From the NCBI GenBank assembly GCA_964058845.1, contig CAXKVR010000036.1:248001-312000 (forward strand): a stretch of DNA of 64,000 nt, in the 5' to 3' direction. The notes under the pieces were generated by a model. That model did no database searches, was not told the DNA's origin, and saw nothing but the letters and a program-made list of their open reading frames with translations. Source of the DNA: Carex sylvatica. Lineage: Eukaryota; Streptophyta; Magnoliopsida; Poales; Cyperaceae. Each line of letters opens with the position of its first letter. The stretch's first letter is position 1. The position numbers and the translations under genes are program-made. Below are positions 34,270 through 44,870 of this stretch, one piece after another.

Positions 34270-35057
34270 CTTTCCAAATTCATAAATTTCACCTTTTATA
34301 ATTTTGAAAGATGATAGATGCCATCATTTGAAAGTTTAACCGACCACTACTGACTTATTTGAACTTTTAATCAAACAAAAAAAGATTTATAAATTAATTT
34401 ATTATATTAATATTTCATAATTTTTTTACCATTCAATTTTATACTAAATTAATTTAAAATTTTCTCAATTTATATAACAAATGCATTACTCATACAATAA
34501 AATTCAAATAAATTTTAGAGCTAAATTCGTCCAAAAAGAATTATATATCCCTGAATCCAAAATTTCAGTAGTTCGTCAACATCAACCTTTTAGAAACAAA
34601 ATCAGGTCGACAATAAAAAAAAGGTGATTTCTTCCAAAAACCCTGTTTAATTTGTTGATGATAGAGACAAAAATTTAGTTAATGGTTGAGAAAGACAAGA
34701 GATTAGGTTGTCGGTCATGGAAGAGTTCAAGTTCTAAATCATTAATTAAAACACCCACCAAGCTTTAGTGGTCTTCTTGAACCGTTGGATCTCATGATCA
34801 TAGATCCAACCGCTAGGATCTGATGTTCTTACAAAAGTGTCGGTGGAGACAAAATAATTCAAGAAAATAGTGTTGAGTAGTTTGGTTTTGCAATGTACCT
34901 ACCACCGCTTCTCCTTCAATTATCACCAAGTAATAATAGAGATCTTATTAATGGAGCCAATTATGATATGAAGTATTAATTCAGATCTTCCCATTCATGA
35001 ATCATTAATTCATGACCAACATCAAAAGGTTATGCAATCAAGCTACATAGCCGAGTA

Positions 35058-35460
35058 TAGATTGGAAAAAACGTGCCGTGTCGTGTCGTGTTGTGATCAA
35101 GTGAACAGTGACGCGTGCTGTAATCAAAATATTGAGAAGTGGTCATGGCACGCGAGTCACGCCGTGACTCGCGTGCCGTGTCCAAACGTAATTGGTTACC
35201 ATTTGATTAAGACCTAAAGGTCATAATTACACATGACTCGCGTGATTACGTAACGTACCGTGCCGTGACTGGATCTTTTGCTTGACGTGTTGTGCCGTGA
35301 CCGAATCTTTTGCGTGACGTGCCGTGCCAATTTTTTTAAAAACTGGTCACGACACTCGAATGATCACGGCACGAGACACGCGAATCACAGCATAGAACAG
35401 TCACATGTGCCGTGCTGTTCCGTGACGAAGCCGGCTCAGTCGTGCCTTTTTCCCACTCTA
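35058..35460. mobile_element. GC-rich hAT-like element with GTGCCGTG repeats, 403 bp
   Basis: Left end TAGATTGGAAAAAACGTGCC pairs with the right end CGTGCCTTTTTCCCACTCTA when inverted. Flanks GCCGAGTA and GTCAAGTA match 6 of 8. The interior is dense in GTGCCGTGAC/CACGGCAC motifs on both strands and has a palindrome GGCACGCGAGTCACG / CGTGACTCGCGTGCC, far above local GC content. Confidence 0.65.
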
Positions 35461-35463
35461 GTC

Positions 35464-35853
35464 AAGTAGAACTAAAGTGTTCTAAGTTCACCAAGTATTT
35501 TTATAAACTCAATTCTGAAAACTATCGAATTGACTTTAAACGACGAATCTAAACCATTAAAATCCACCTACCTTACGAGTGATGCATCCATATGCAAAAA
35601 ATTTAACTTTGAAATTAATTTAGTATAAAGTCAAGCAGTCAAAATTAAAATATTTATAAATTCATTTTAATACATTTATTTTTTGAGTGTTTTTCTACCA
35701 CTTGACTCTATACAAAATTAGTTTGAAAATTTAAAAATTTTCAGACGCATGACTCGTAAAATAGATGAATTTTAACAATTTGGATTTATTATTTAAAACC
35801 AATCCGGACTGAATTTACAAAATAATTTAATGAACTTGAGAACACCCTAGTTC
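35464..35853. mobile_element. Foldback MITE (family D), second copy
   Basis: Left AAGTAGAACTAAAGTGTTCT and right GAGAACACCCTAGTTCTAC are inverted; internal CTTGACTCTATACAAAATTA and TTTAGTATAAAGTCAAG match the 15566-15979 copy. It abuts the hAT-like element on the left, which obscures its target duplication. Confidence 0.7.
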
Positions 35854-35878
35854 TACCCTACATATATAGCCTATGTAT

Positions 35879-36304
35879 GAGATTGGCTACTATGCTTATA
35901 TAAGCATATCTCCACATATGCTTTTAACTCATTTTTGTGTTTTCAATATCTAAATGGTCGATCTGAACCGTTAGATGTGATTCTTATATTGAAATGTGCT
36001 TGAAGACCAAATTTTACATTTTCCTGAATTGTTTTATTATTTATTAAGCCATTTTGAAAATCGATGATCCAACGGTGGTTTCTGATTTTACTGTTTTGTT
36101 AAGCCACTGTTGGATCAGCGATTTTCAAAGTGGCTTAATAAATAGTAAAAAAATTCAGAAAAATATAAAATTTGGTCTCCAAGCACATTTCAATATAGAG
36201 ATCACATCTAACGGTTCAAATCGATCATTTGGACATTGAAAACACAAAAATAAGTTATAAGCATATGTGGAGATATGCTTTATATAAGCATAGTAGCCAA
36301 CCTC
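35879..36304. mobile_element. Foldback MITE (family A), 426 bp, 10-bp TSD
   Basis: Almost completely palindromic: tips GAGATTGGCTACTATGCTTA and (inverted) GAGGTTGGCTACTATGCTTA, then CATATCTCCACATATGC, GGTCGATCTGAACCGTTAGA, TTGGTCTCCAAGCACATTTC and centre GATCCAACGGTGG / CCACTGTTGGATC. Flanks GCCTATGTAT and GCCTATATAT (35869-35878, 36305-36314) match 9 of 10. Confidence 0.88.
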
Positions 36305-36314
36305 GCCTATATAT

Positions 36315-37484
36315 TCTAACCTTTTTGGTTTTGGTTTTATTGGATTATAGATCTTAAGTTTGGTTCATTGTTTTTTAGTAACATTTTGTAGTAAAAGTAG
36401 CATAACCTATATTATGCTTTCGGTCATGATTAGTTGTCAATTTGGAAATTTGGTATGTTTTTATTTAAGTTTCATTAGAATAAAAAAAAAGAAAATAATA
36501 AATAAACACTTTTAAAAAATCAACTAGTCGCAAAAGTAATGCTATCTTATTTTTAAAATATTATTACCATAAATTATTACAATTTCTCTTATTTAGTCAA
36601 AGTATATGACTATATATCATCTCGAACTTAAAACCAAATTAGCTTATTCTATAATAAATCATCTTTATATAGCTCTCATGGCACATGGTTTTGTCACAAA
36701 TTTTTGCTAGAAAATGATAGAAAATGATAGACAAGACCCATCCTTATTTAAGTAGACATTATAATACCACCTTAATTTGCAACTTGGAAGAGATGGGATG
36801 TGAATAATTTTCTCATTTAAAGCACGAGGGAAAAATATAATAATCAGGACCAAGCATGTGCATGGCTTGTATATCACAATCAAATAATGCAAGGTTATGA
36901 AAAAAATAACTACAATTTATAATTAAAAAAAAATTACCTACAATTGAAAGTGGTAAAGAATTGAGTTGTACCCGATTTTAAAAAAATATATATATAATAT
37001 TTTCAACTGAACAAGCACCATTGCATTCGGTGGAGCCATTTTATGTGGATCGATGGAGCAAATGCATTTTTCTCCACCGATCTGCAGGATCAGTGAAGCT
37101 ATCTTTTATAAAAAATAATTGCTAATTCAGTTAAAAATATTAAATTCAGTTCTATTTAAAAAAAAAAAAAAATCCGTTGTACCCTCTGAATTATCTCAAC
37201 TTTTCAGTTAATGTCAAAACGGACCAAAAAGTTTTTTTTTTTTCGTCTATTTAGATGCACAGACAATATTAATATATAATGGATTGCTTCAAGATTCGTG
37301 CTGAACGGTTCAAATTTTGTACATATCAACTCAAAGGCAAGATATTACGTTATACAGAGGCAGGGTTTACCATATCCTTAAAAAACAAGATACATTTTAT
37401 AATTTTAAATTTGATACTAGTATATGTATCCAAACAACATAATTTAACTATAATAATCTTCTGCAACTTTTATCAATTTTGGAA
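36315..37484. other. AT-rich spacer
   Basis: No gene or defined transposon end. One short imperfect hairpin near 37030-37090 (GGTGGAGCC..GATCGATGG). Nothing else I can support. Confidence 0.35.
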
Positions 37485-37640
37485 AGGGGAGGTAGCATAA
37501 TTGGTTAGAAAAATATTCTAGAGTTATTGTACCTAAAGATCGAGAGTTTGATTTCTCCTCACGACTTCGCAGTCTTTGCAAAAGTTTTCAAAAAAAAACT
37601 TTTACCAATTTTATTGGTTTTGAAAGAACATCCTATGAAT
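37485..37640 (+). repeat. tRNA-like SINE fragment
   Basis: AGGTAGCATAATTGGTTAGA resembles an A box and GAGAGTTTGATTTCTCC a degenerate B box about 50 bp later, followed by an oligo(A)/T-rich tail. This is the spacing of a tRNA-derived plant SINE head. No direct repeat was pinned down. Confidence 0.5.
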
Positions 37641-38003
37641 ATAATTTTCTATTTTGCTGAAAACAAAAACAAAAACATTACAAGGCGGTACCAGTAAGGC
37701 AGTGACCCCACTATAAAGCATAAGAGACATGGACACAATGGCCCGTTCATTTTGTTCATATACATGAACAGTATTACTGTGTTTCATGTTCATGGCCCAT
37801 GTAAGTGGTAGACTGGTACTGGTAGTACCAGCATTTTCTCTGACAGTACTGAAAGGAATAGGCGAATAGCTGAGTAGCTCACCACGTGGGCTTTTAAGCA
37901 GCCAATGTACATTATTGTACAACCTGGAGCCTATGAATCTGATGAAATGAAATGAGACACTCCATTCATGTCACTCAGAAATCTAATTGAGGGGGAGATG
38001 AGG

Positions 38004-38262
38004 AAATTTTTTTAGCAACCATAAATAAAAAATAAATTTTACCAAAATTATTTTGTTTTTTTATAAAAAATATAAGAATCGAGATGTCATTTCAGTTTAT
38101 TTTTTTTTTGGATTGAATTGCCACTTTGGTTCCAAAAATAAAAAAGTTATAATTTTGGGATCGAAATGGCATTTCGGTTCTTATAATTTTTGTAAAAAAA
38201 AAAGTAATCATGTTAGTTTCATAAAAATCTTTTTTTCTAATTATGGTTTAAAAAAAAAAGTT
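38004..38262. mobile_element. Non-autonomous TIR element, 259 bp, 10-bp TSD
   Basis: Left end AAATTTTTTTAGCAACCATA mirrors the right end TTATGGTTTAAAAAAAAAAG. GGAGATGAGG flanks it exactly (37994-38003, 38263-38272). The interior carries GGCATTTCGGTTCTTATAAT. A relative is at about 39030-39345. Confidence 0.75.
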
Positions 38263-39029
38263 GGAGATGAGGGTTTCGATGATGGACATCTGATCGAAAA
38301 TCAGACTGATTACCAGTATAAGTCATCTGATTTCAGTGGATATTTGCACCAGCAGTTTAGATTTACGGAACGCTTGAGATTAGTGTTAATTTTTTTTTTG
38401 ACTAATAGTGCTGTATACCATCAATTTCATATTAAAATTGAAAGTACTTTGATTTGGTATCCAAAATAGATGGAAATAAATCTATTTTATATAATAACCC
38501 CCTCATAAGATATTAAATATTTATTTGTAATTTAATGGTTACAACTCTTTTTTGTGAGTGTGAGGATTTAAATTCAAATCACATCTATCCATATTGTGTA
38601 TTTTAAATTTCGGTCACCTCTATTATGATTTTTTTAGTTTTGTCTTTGTATACAAATATCATGTTGAATAGTTTGAATCAATCATTTAAATTCTAAAAAT
38701 AAAGATATAAATTTATAACACCAACAAATATGTAATATGCATATTGCCATAACCTCACTCATCATATATATTACTATTATTCAAAATAAAAGTTTATCTG
38801 ATACCGGTAGTACCAAATGGCCTCTAAGAGAATTTACTTTCAGAAAAAAAAAAAAAAAGAGTTTAGATTTTATCACTAAATTCGTACAAAAGTGATTTCA
38901 TACTCAAACAAAACAAAATTATTAAAAGATGAGAGGGTTATTATATGTAAACAACTACTTCATACAGTTGTGAAATATAAATCTAAGATTTAATCTGTTA
39001 GGATGACCCCAAAATGGCTTGCTAAAATA

Positions 39030-39345
39030 TAATTTTCTTTAGAAACCATAAATAAAAAAATATATTTTACAAAACCAACTTGATTGCTTTAGTTTGTACA
39101 AAAATCATAAGAACCAATATATCATTTCGAACCGAATTGACATTTTAATCCGAGCCATTTTCACAAATTTCAAAAAAAAAAATTTGAATTTTTTTTAAAA
39201 CACTTCGGACCGAATTGTCATTTTAATTCTAAAAAAAAAAAATCAGATCAAAATAACATTTTAAATCTTATAATTTTTATAAAAAAATAGGTTTGATAAA
39301 AATCTTTTTTTTTAATTATAGTTTATAAAAAAAATTCTGGCAAAG
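39030..39345. mobile_element. Second copy of the 38-kb TIR element
   Basis: Opens with TTTAGAAACCATAAATAAAA and closes with TTAATTATAGTTTATAAAAA, with internal GACCGAATTGTCATTTTAAT phrases, in the same orientation as 38004-38262. Its target duplication is not clear. Confidence 0.6.
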
Positions 39346-39889
39346 GGGACATGGCAGCTTTTAATTAAACACCTACGAAGCTAGTCTATGACAAAGACGG
39401 TTCTATTCTTTTGAGTGTCGGTGAAGCGGTTTGCAATTTTGCATCCATTAACACTTTCGAATTTTTTCCACTTGGAATTATAAGAGGTACCTTGGCCTGA
39501 TAAAATCAGATTCGAACAGTTTATTTTAATCTGTAATAAATTTTAAAATCTCTTGTGAATCTAAAACAGGTCCGGAAAAAAAAAATCTTTCGACTGAAAT
39601 TAATTCAGACACAATATTTGAGCTTTTTCCAATAAGTTAAGGCCGGATATATATATCACCGATTAAGAGGTATTAGGATTTTTTTTTTCTTTTAAACAGA
39701 GATGGAGATATATAACTTGCAAATTTATATTCATGTTATTTATAATAAAATATAGAGAGCATCTAGCTATCTCCGTAACAATTTTTCATTTCATCTCAGT
39801 CATTAACTACTTTAATAACTACTACCTACCTACGGCACTTACTATTTGAAGACAACATAATATTTGAAATATTTTACAACTGGCGCACA

Positions 39890-40770
39890 CAAGTATTCAT
39901 ATGTAATGTATCAAATACTCATCTATAACACATAAAATATTCATAACTAAGATATCAAATAATTAAAAAAAAATTAGACACGTTTTTAGAAGTAGTTTTT
40001 TTTTTCTCTGTTCAATCTAATCAATATTTCTGACGATCGGTGATGAATTTTACAAATCTAAATCCACGAATATTTTTTATATAATTTTATCTTTTAAACA
40101 AGATCTATGATGATATACTTTCGAGTTGTCCGTTGCACAAGTATTCATCCGCATTAAGAAAATATTCATTCTCGTCGTGCAAGTCTAAATATAAAAATTG
40201 AATACATCACTCATTCATATTTTATACGTTTTTAGAGGTGATTTTTTTTTCTCCGTTCAATCTAACCAATATTTCCGATGATTTGTGAGGAATTTTGCAA
40301 ATCTAAAACCACAAATATTTTATATACAATTTTATATTTCAAATGAGATCCATGATGACATATTTTCGAGTCGTCTGTTGCATAAGTATTCATATCTCGT
40401 CACAAAAGTGTTCATACCTCATCAAGAAAGTATTCATCCTCGCCGTGTAAGTGTAAATACAAAATACTGGACACATCACTCATCCATATTTTACACATTT
40501 TTATATGTCGTTTTTTCTTCTCCGTTTAATCTAAACAATATTTCTGACGATATGTGAGGAATTTTGCAAACCTAAAATCACAAATATTTTCTATACAATT
40601 TTATAGAAATCCATGATGACATACTTTCGAGTTGTTTATTGCACATGTATTCATATCTTGTTATGCAAGTATTCATGCATACACGTTGAAGTATTGATAC
40701 CTAATATATCAAGTATTCATTCATACGTGTTGAAGTATTCATATTTAAGACATCAAGTATTCATTCGTAT
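39890..40770 (+). repeat. Tandem array with ~250-bp period and AAGTATTCAT core
   Basis: Units begin near 40003, 40251 and 40518 with TCT(C/G)(C/T)GTT(C/T)AATCTAA, followed by CAATATTTC(T/C)GA(C/T)GAT, TTTTGCAAATCTAAA, GATGACATA(C/T)TTTCGAGT and several AAGTATTCAT copies. Short AAGTATTCAT runs spill over to about 40990. Confidence 0.8.
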
Positions 40771-41039
40771 ATCTCTATTTAAAAAAAAAATAATTTATGT
40801 CATTTCTTAGTACGCAATACCTTAATTCACCATTAATAAATATTTGTTCTTTGCAAATAACTCGATACTTCATGATGAAGAAGAACATAGACATGAAGTG
40901 GATTAATTGCATCAACATATACACAAATATTTTGACAGATCTGACCCGGTAGAGGTGTACTCAAGTATTCATTCATACACGTTGAAGTATTCAATCATGG
41001 CAGAGGCATGCTTGATTGGGATGGAGTGACTGATGATCT

Positions 41040-41370
41040 CCAGCAGAACGTCCGCTGGAGAGGGAGCAGCCAGCATAGATGGAAAAAACGGAGGCGGAGG
41101 TGGAAGAGAGATAAAGCTTATCGATAGAAAAACGGAGACGGAGGCAGAGGTGGAGGCGAAGGTAGAAGAGGGAGGTAGAGGCGGAGGTGGGAGAGAAAGG
41201 TAGAGGCGGAGGTGCGAGAGGGAGGTGGGAGGTGGGAGGTGGGAGAGAAAGGCGGAGGCATAGGTGAGAGAAGGAGGTGGGAGAGAAAAGTTGAAGGTAG
41301 AGGTGGGAGAAAGAGGTGGCAGATGAAGATGGAGGTGGAAGAGGAAGGGAGAAAGAAGAAAGAAATAAAA
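41040..41370 (+). repeat. Purine-rich GGAGGTGGGAGA tract
   Basis: About 330 bp almost without pyrimidines on the plus strand, built on GGCGGAGGTGGAAGAG-like units. The open frames here (Gly/Glu/Arg-rich) reflect composition. It may be the leader-like end of a larger element with the preceding array. Confidence 0.6.
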
Positions 41371-42380
41371 GTTGTTAAATATAGTAGTTATAGTTAAAAT
41401 AGAAAGTTAGTTAGTTAGAGAATGAAATGAGAGATGGATAGGTGAAAGAAATTATAATTTAAACTCATGATTTTCTATTCAGAGAATATTGCTAAATACC
41501 ACTAAAATAAAGATTTGATTTACTTCATGTTTAGTTATGGAGTAAAGTTAAATTGCTCACTTTATCTTTCTCTTCACATTTTACATCTTATTTATCTTGT
41601 TTAGTAGTTTAAGTCATGTATTAAATTAATCTATATAAGGAACAAAATGTTGATACATAAATCTTTGTTTATAACAGTTGACAACAGAATTAATTCATTT
41701 CTTACTCCTTTCATTTTATTCTTCGTTTGACTGCTTAAATGTAGAGTAAAATATTTATTCCATCTATTACTTCACAATCAAACAGTATCGTAGGTATCAG
41801 GATTTTGTAAGTTAAAATTTTAAAATCATAAACAGTTCATCAGTACTATTGTTCATTTGATTTACACATCAAAATTTTATTAAAGACCTCTTCATTATTT
41901 TCTAATAGGAGAATACTAAAAAAGATTGAACTTATTTTATTGTAATTACTTTTTAATAAAAAAATAGGAGCCATATAATTATAAAATTAGTCCCTACAAC
42001 ATTTAATACAGAAGTAACAAAATGTAGGGGTTAGCTAGTTTTTTTTTTCCAGACATACTGCTAATGCTTGTTTTCTTAGTCTTTAATCCTCTATTTATTT
42101 TATTATTATTATCTTTACTTTTTTAGATTAACTTAAAAAAAAAAAACTCTTACGGTGCTTGGGCCAACTTCTATGTAAAAAGGAAAATTAAAAGTCTAAA
42201 ATATTAAAGAAACGACCCTCTTAAGACAGATCGATTTTGGGCCATTTCAATGAACAATTCAGGCTCAATTTTAAATACTACTCTTCTCAACTACAAACAA
42301 AGCTCCAATCATGGCAACATTTAAATCAAAACTTTAAAGCCCAACCTAAACACGGAAGTCTTGAAAAATTTAAACACACT

Positions 42381-42399
42381 GGGGGGGGGGGGGGGGGGG
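42381..42399 (+). repeat. Poly(G) run, 19 G
   Basis: An uninterrupted run of 19 G, followed at once by CGGCTCCGGATTTCC, in otherwise AT-rich DNA. Such runs can form quadruplexes and are also prone to length errors in sequencing. Confidence 0.9.
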
Positions 42400-42596
42400 C
42401 GGCTCCGGATTTCCTAAAGTAACCCAATCTTTGAGTTTTGGATTGAGACCATCCGATTCAAATCCGTCGCTCGAGATTGCTTCGCGATGCGAATTCATTT
42501 CTCGAGATGTGTGCACTTCACTTCGGATAGATTATCACAGATTCGAATCGGACAGTCCTGATTAATTTAAAATCCACTGGATGTTGTGGGTGGGGA

Positions 42597-42620
42597 GGGG
42601 GGGGGGGGGGGGGGGGGGGG
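42597..42620 (+). repeat. Poly(G) run, 24 G
   Basis: A second run, 24 G, preceded by GTGGGTGGGGA and followed by TGGAGGGG, about 200 bp after the first. The sequence between the two runs resembles part of 53990-54150, where no G run exists. Confidence 0.9.
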
Positions 42621-43259
42621 TGGAGGGGTTTGCACTTTAGACAAGAATTTAAACAGCAAGATTAAGAAAACTTGATTTTGTCCTAATTATATATGTTGAG
42701 TATTCTTTTAATGTGCTTCAAATGTTAAATAAAATCTTTCATTATTAAAACATGAGAATTCAACATCATTTGAAAGAGTTAGTCATTGTCTCTATATGAC
42801 AATGGAATGAAAAAAGTTTCGTTGTACCTCCGTATACATAACAATTTCATGATATAAAATTGGTAAAATATATACAACTATTATATAATCTTACTTATAC
42901 AATAAACATTGGAAAATCCTAGGCGTGTTAACATTTTGCAGTCTATCAACCACCTTCCACCAAAATAAAATTATATATATATATAAAAAAAATCTAACGA
43001 CAACAAGTCCATCAACATGATGTAACACTACAAAAATAAATAATAGCTAATTAATAAATAAATCTTGAATAGTAAATTATTATTTTTCCAAAATATTGAT
43101 GCCCTAAGTTGAAACTATAAGAAATTGGAGAAAACCAATTGAAATAAATTCAAGATATTTAAAAAGAAGCTGCCCAATGTATCTTACAAATATTGTCAAG
43201 TCAAAGTTGTACAATGTCTAATTTGTTCGTCATTTCCTTAGTTTTATTTTTTAATTAGA

Positions 43260-44870
43260 ATTAGAATGATCAGAAAATTGCATGAACAAGCGGTCATATT
43301 ACTAACAAAATCAAATCAAATTCGATTAAATATTCAATTTAGAAAGGTCAGTAAACAAAACATATATCCGTTTATATCCATTACCCGAAGAGAATTCGAA
43401 TACTTGAAGTATATAGTAAGCGAAATCTAGTATAGATCTAACGGCTCCAAACTCCGAACGAGCATCGATCCGCTCTCATTATGTGTAAACTAGTGTCTAC
43501 TGATCTGCTGCTTGTTAGTTGTAAAAGTTGTAAATTGATGAGTGAAAAATCCAAGGGACACCAGCGATCTGACCGAGCAAAGGATCAGCCTCATGTTACC
43601 TGACTGACTGAGTAGAATTTAATTGGACGGTCCTAAAATGAATTGGCACGCATCTCAAAGCACAAATAATCCTGCTCCCCTTGTCATCCTGAATCCCGAC
43701 CGGCTGAGAGTAAATCTGATCCGTCCGTTTCAATTGTGTTGAGTCAGGTACCTGGGAGGTTACGGATCCGCAAAGGACACCAGCGAACGGATCGCTTTTT
43801 CGCTGGCGCAATACTGTCTTTGTTCTTTTTTTTTCTTTAGCTCTGTTTCTACAATTCCCACGCGGCCACGCATTCCAAACAGAGGCAGATTCGGATGTTA
43901 AATGGAGGTGTGGCCATATCCGTTAAATGTCAATTAATGTACTTCAACTTAGGAATTCTTTTTTCTTTTTTTTAACTCCAATTTATGAAGAGTTCTCTTT
44001 TTTTCTTCTGATTTTCTTCTTCTTAAATTTCTATATAAATATTTATATCTTAAACTTCATCATTATATTATGCGAGATTTATTTATTTTGTATCCGTTTT
44101 CGAATTCATATTTTTGGATTATCCGCTCCGTATTTGTTTAAGCCAAGATTTAATTTTAAACTTTAACATCTATTTACTATTTGTATTTGTACCTAATCAT
44201 TGACAAGCATATACGAATTTGGTATTTAGTATTATCCATTCGGAGTTCGCTCCATTTTCCATCCTAATCGCAATGCAAATCGAACGACTTATAATGAACA
44301 TCAAGTCAAATTTGATTCAAGTGACATATCAACCTGAGATTAAACACCTACGAAGCCTCGATCAAAATCAACATTGCAATCTACAAAATCCTTTCATTTT
44401 AGAAGTACAATCAGAGAAGAACCAAATCTTCAATAAGAAGCCGAAAGCATATGTTACTTGGAGCATAGTGACAAATGAATTATTTAGATTTGGTTCGGCG
44501 AGGTAAAAAATTTATAATCAGGAATGATTTGGAATTATTCGGATCAGAGATTTGTCATGCAAGAGAAAAAAAAAATATTATGGAAAAAATTCGCGAATAA
44601 TTCGGAATTTTTTTGAAAAATGAGCGAATTATTCGGGTTTAGTTCGGTCAAAGTTTGGTCAACCGAATAATTCAGCGTTCGGTTCGACATCACAAAAAAA
44701 TGAATTATTCGGATTTAATTCAGATTTAATTCTTGTGACTATGACTTAGAGATGAGATTATCTCGGTGCTAAAATTGTAATCACAGCAACCTCATGTAAC
44801 CTTAATCTTTGTATAGGGCTAATTTCTTTAATTTTCCATTCTTTTTCCAGCTAATGAGAGTATGTTTTTT
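43260..44870. other. Spacer with small repeats
   Basis: About 43636-43730 shares CACGAATCTCAAAGC.CAAAT and CGGCTGAGAGTAAATCT with 27515-27600. About 44530-44720 has five GAATTATTCGG motifs in both orientations. An open frame at 44219-44506 (95 codons) resembles nothing I know. Confidence 0.45.

Larger units (their letters stand above)
42050..43260 (+). repeat. Decayed repeat block, copy 1
   Basis: First of four related blocks. It holds the GGGCCATTTCA / CTTCTCAACTACAAACAA part and the downstream part (GAAAGAGTTAGTCATTGT, CAATTTCATGATATA, GAAATTGGAGAAAACCAATT) that recurs near 48.2, 52.9 and 54.8 kb. It contains two long G runs. Confidence 0.65.

Noticed and set aside
36054..36239. 61-codon ORF nearly identical to one at 60379-60564
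   Set aside because: Both lie entirely in the arms of family A foldback MITEs. The similarity is that of the repeat, not of a protein.
39890..40990. CRISPR-like array from regularly recurring AAGTATTCAT
   Set aside because: Repeats are 10 bp with variable, related spacers inside larger ~250-bp units. It is an ordinary plant tandem repeat.
41212..41397. Gly/Glu/Arg-rich ORF
   Set aside because: Entirely within the GGAGGTGGGAGA purine tract.
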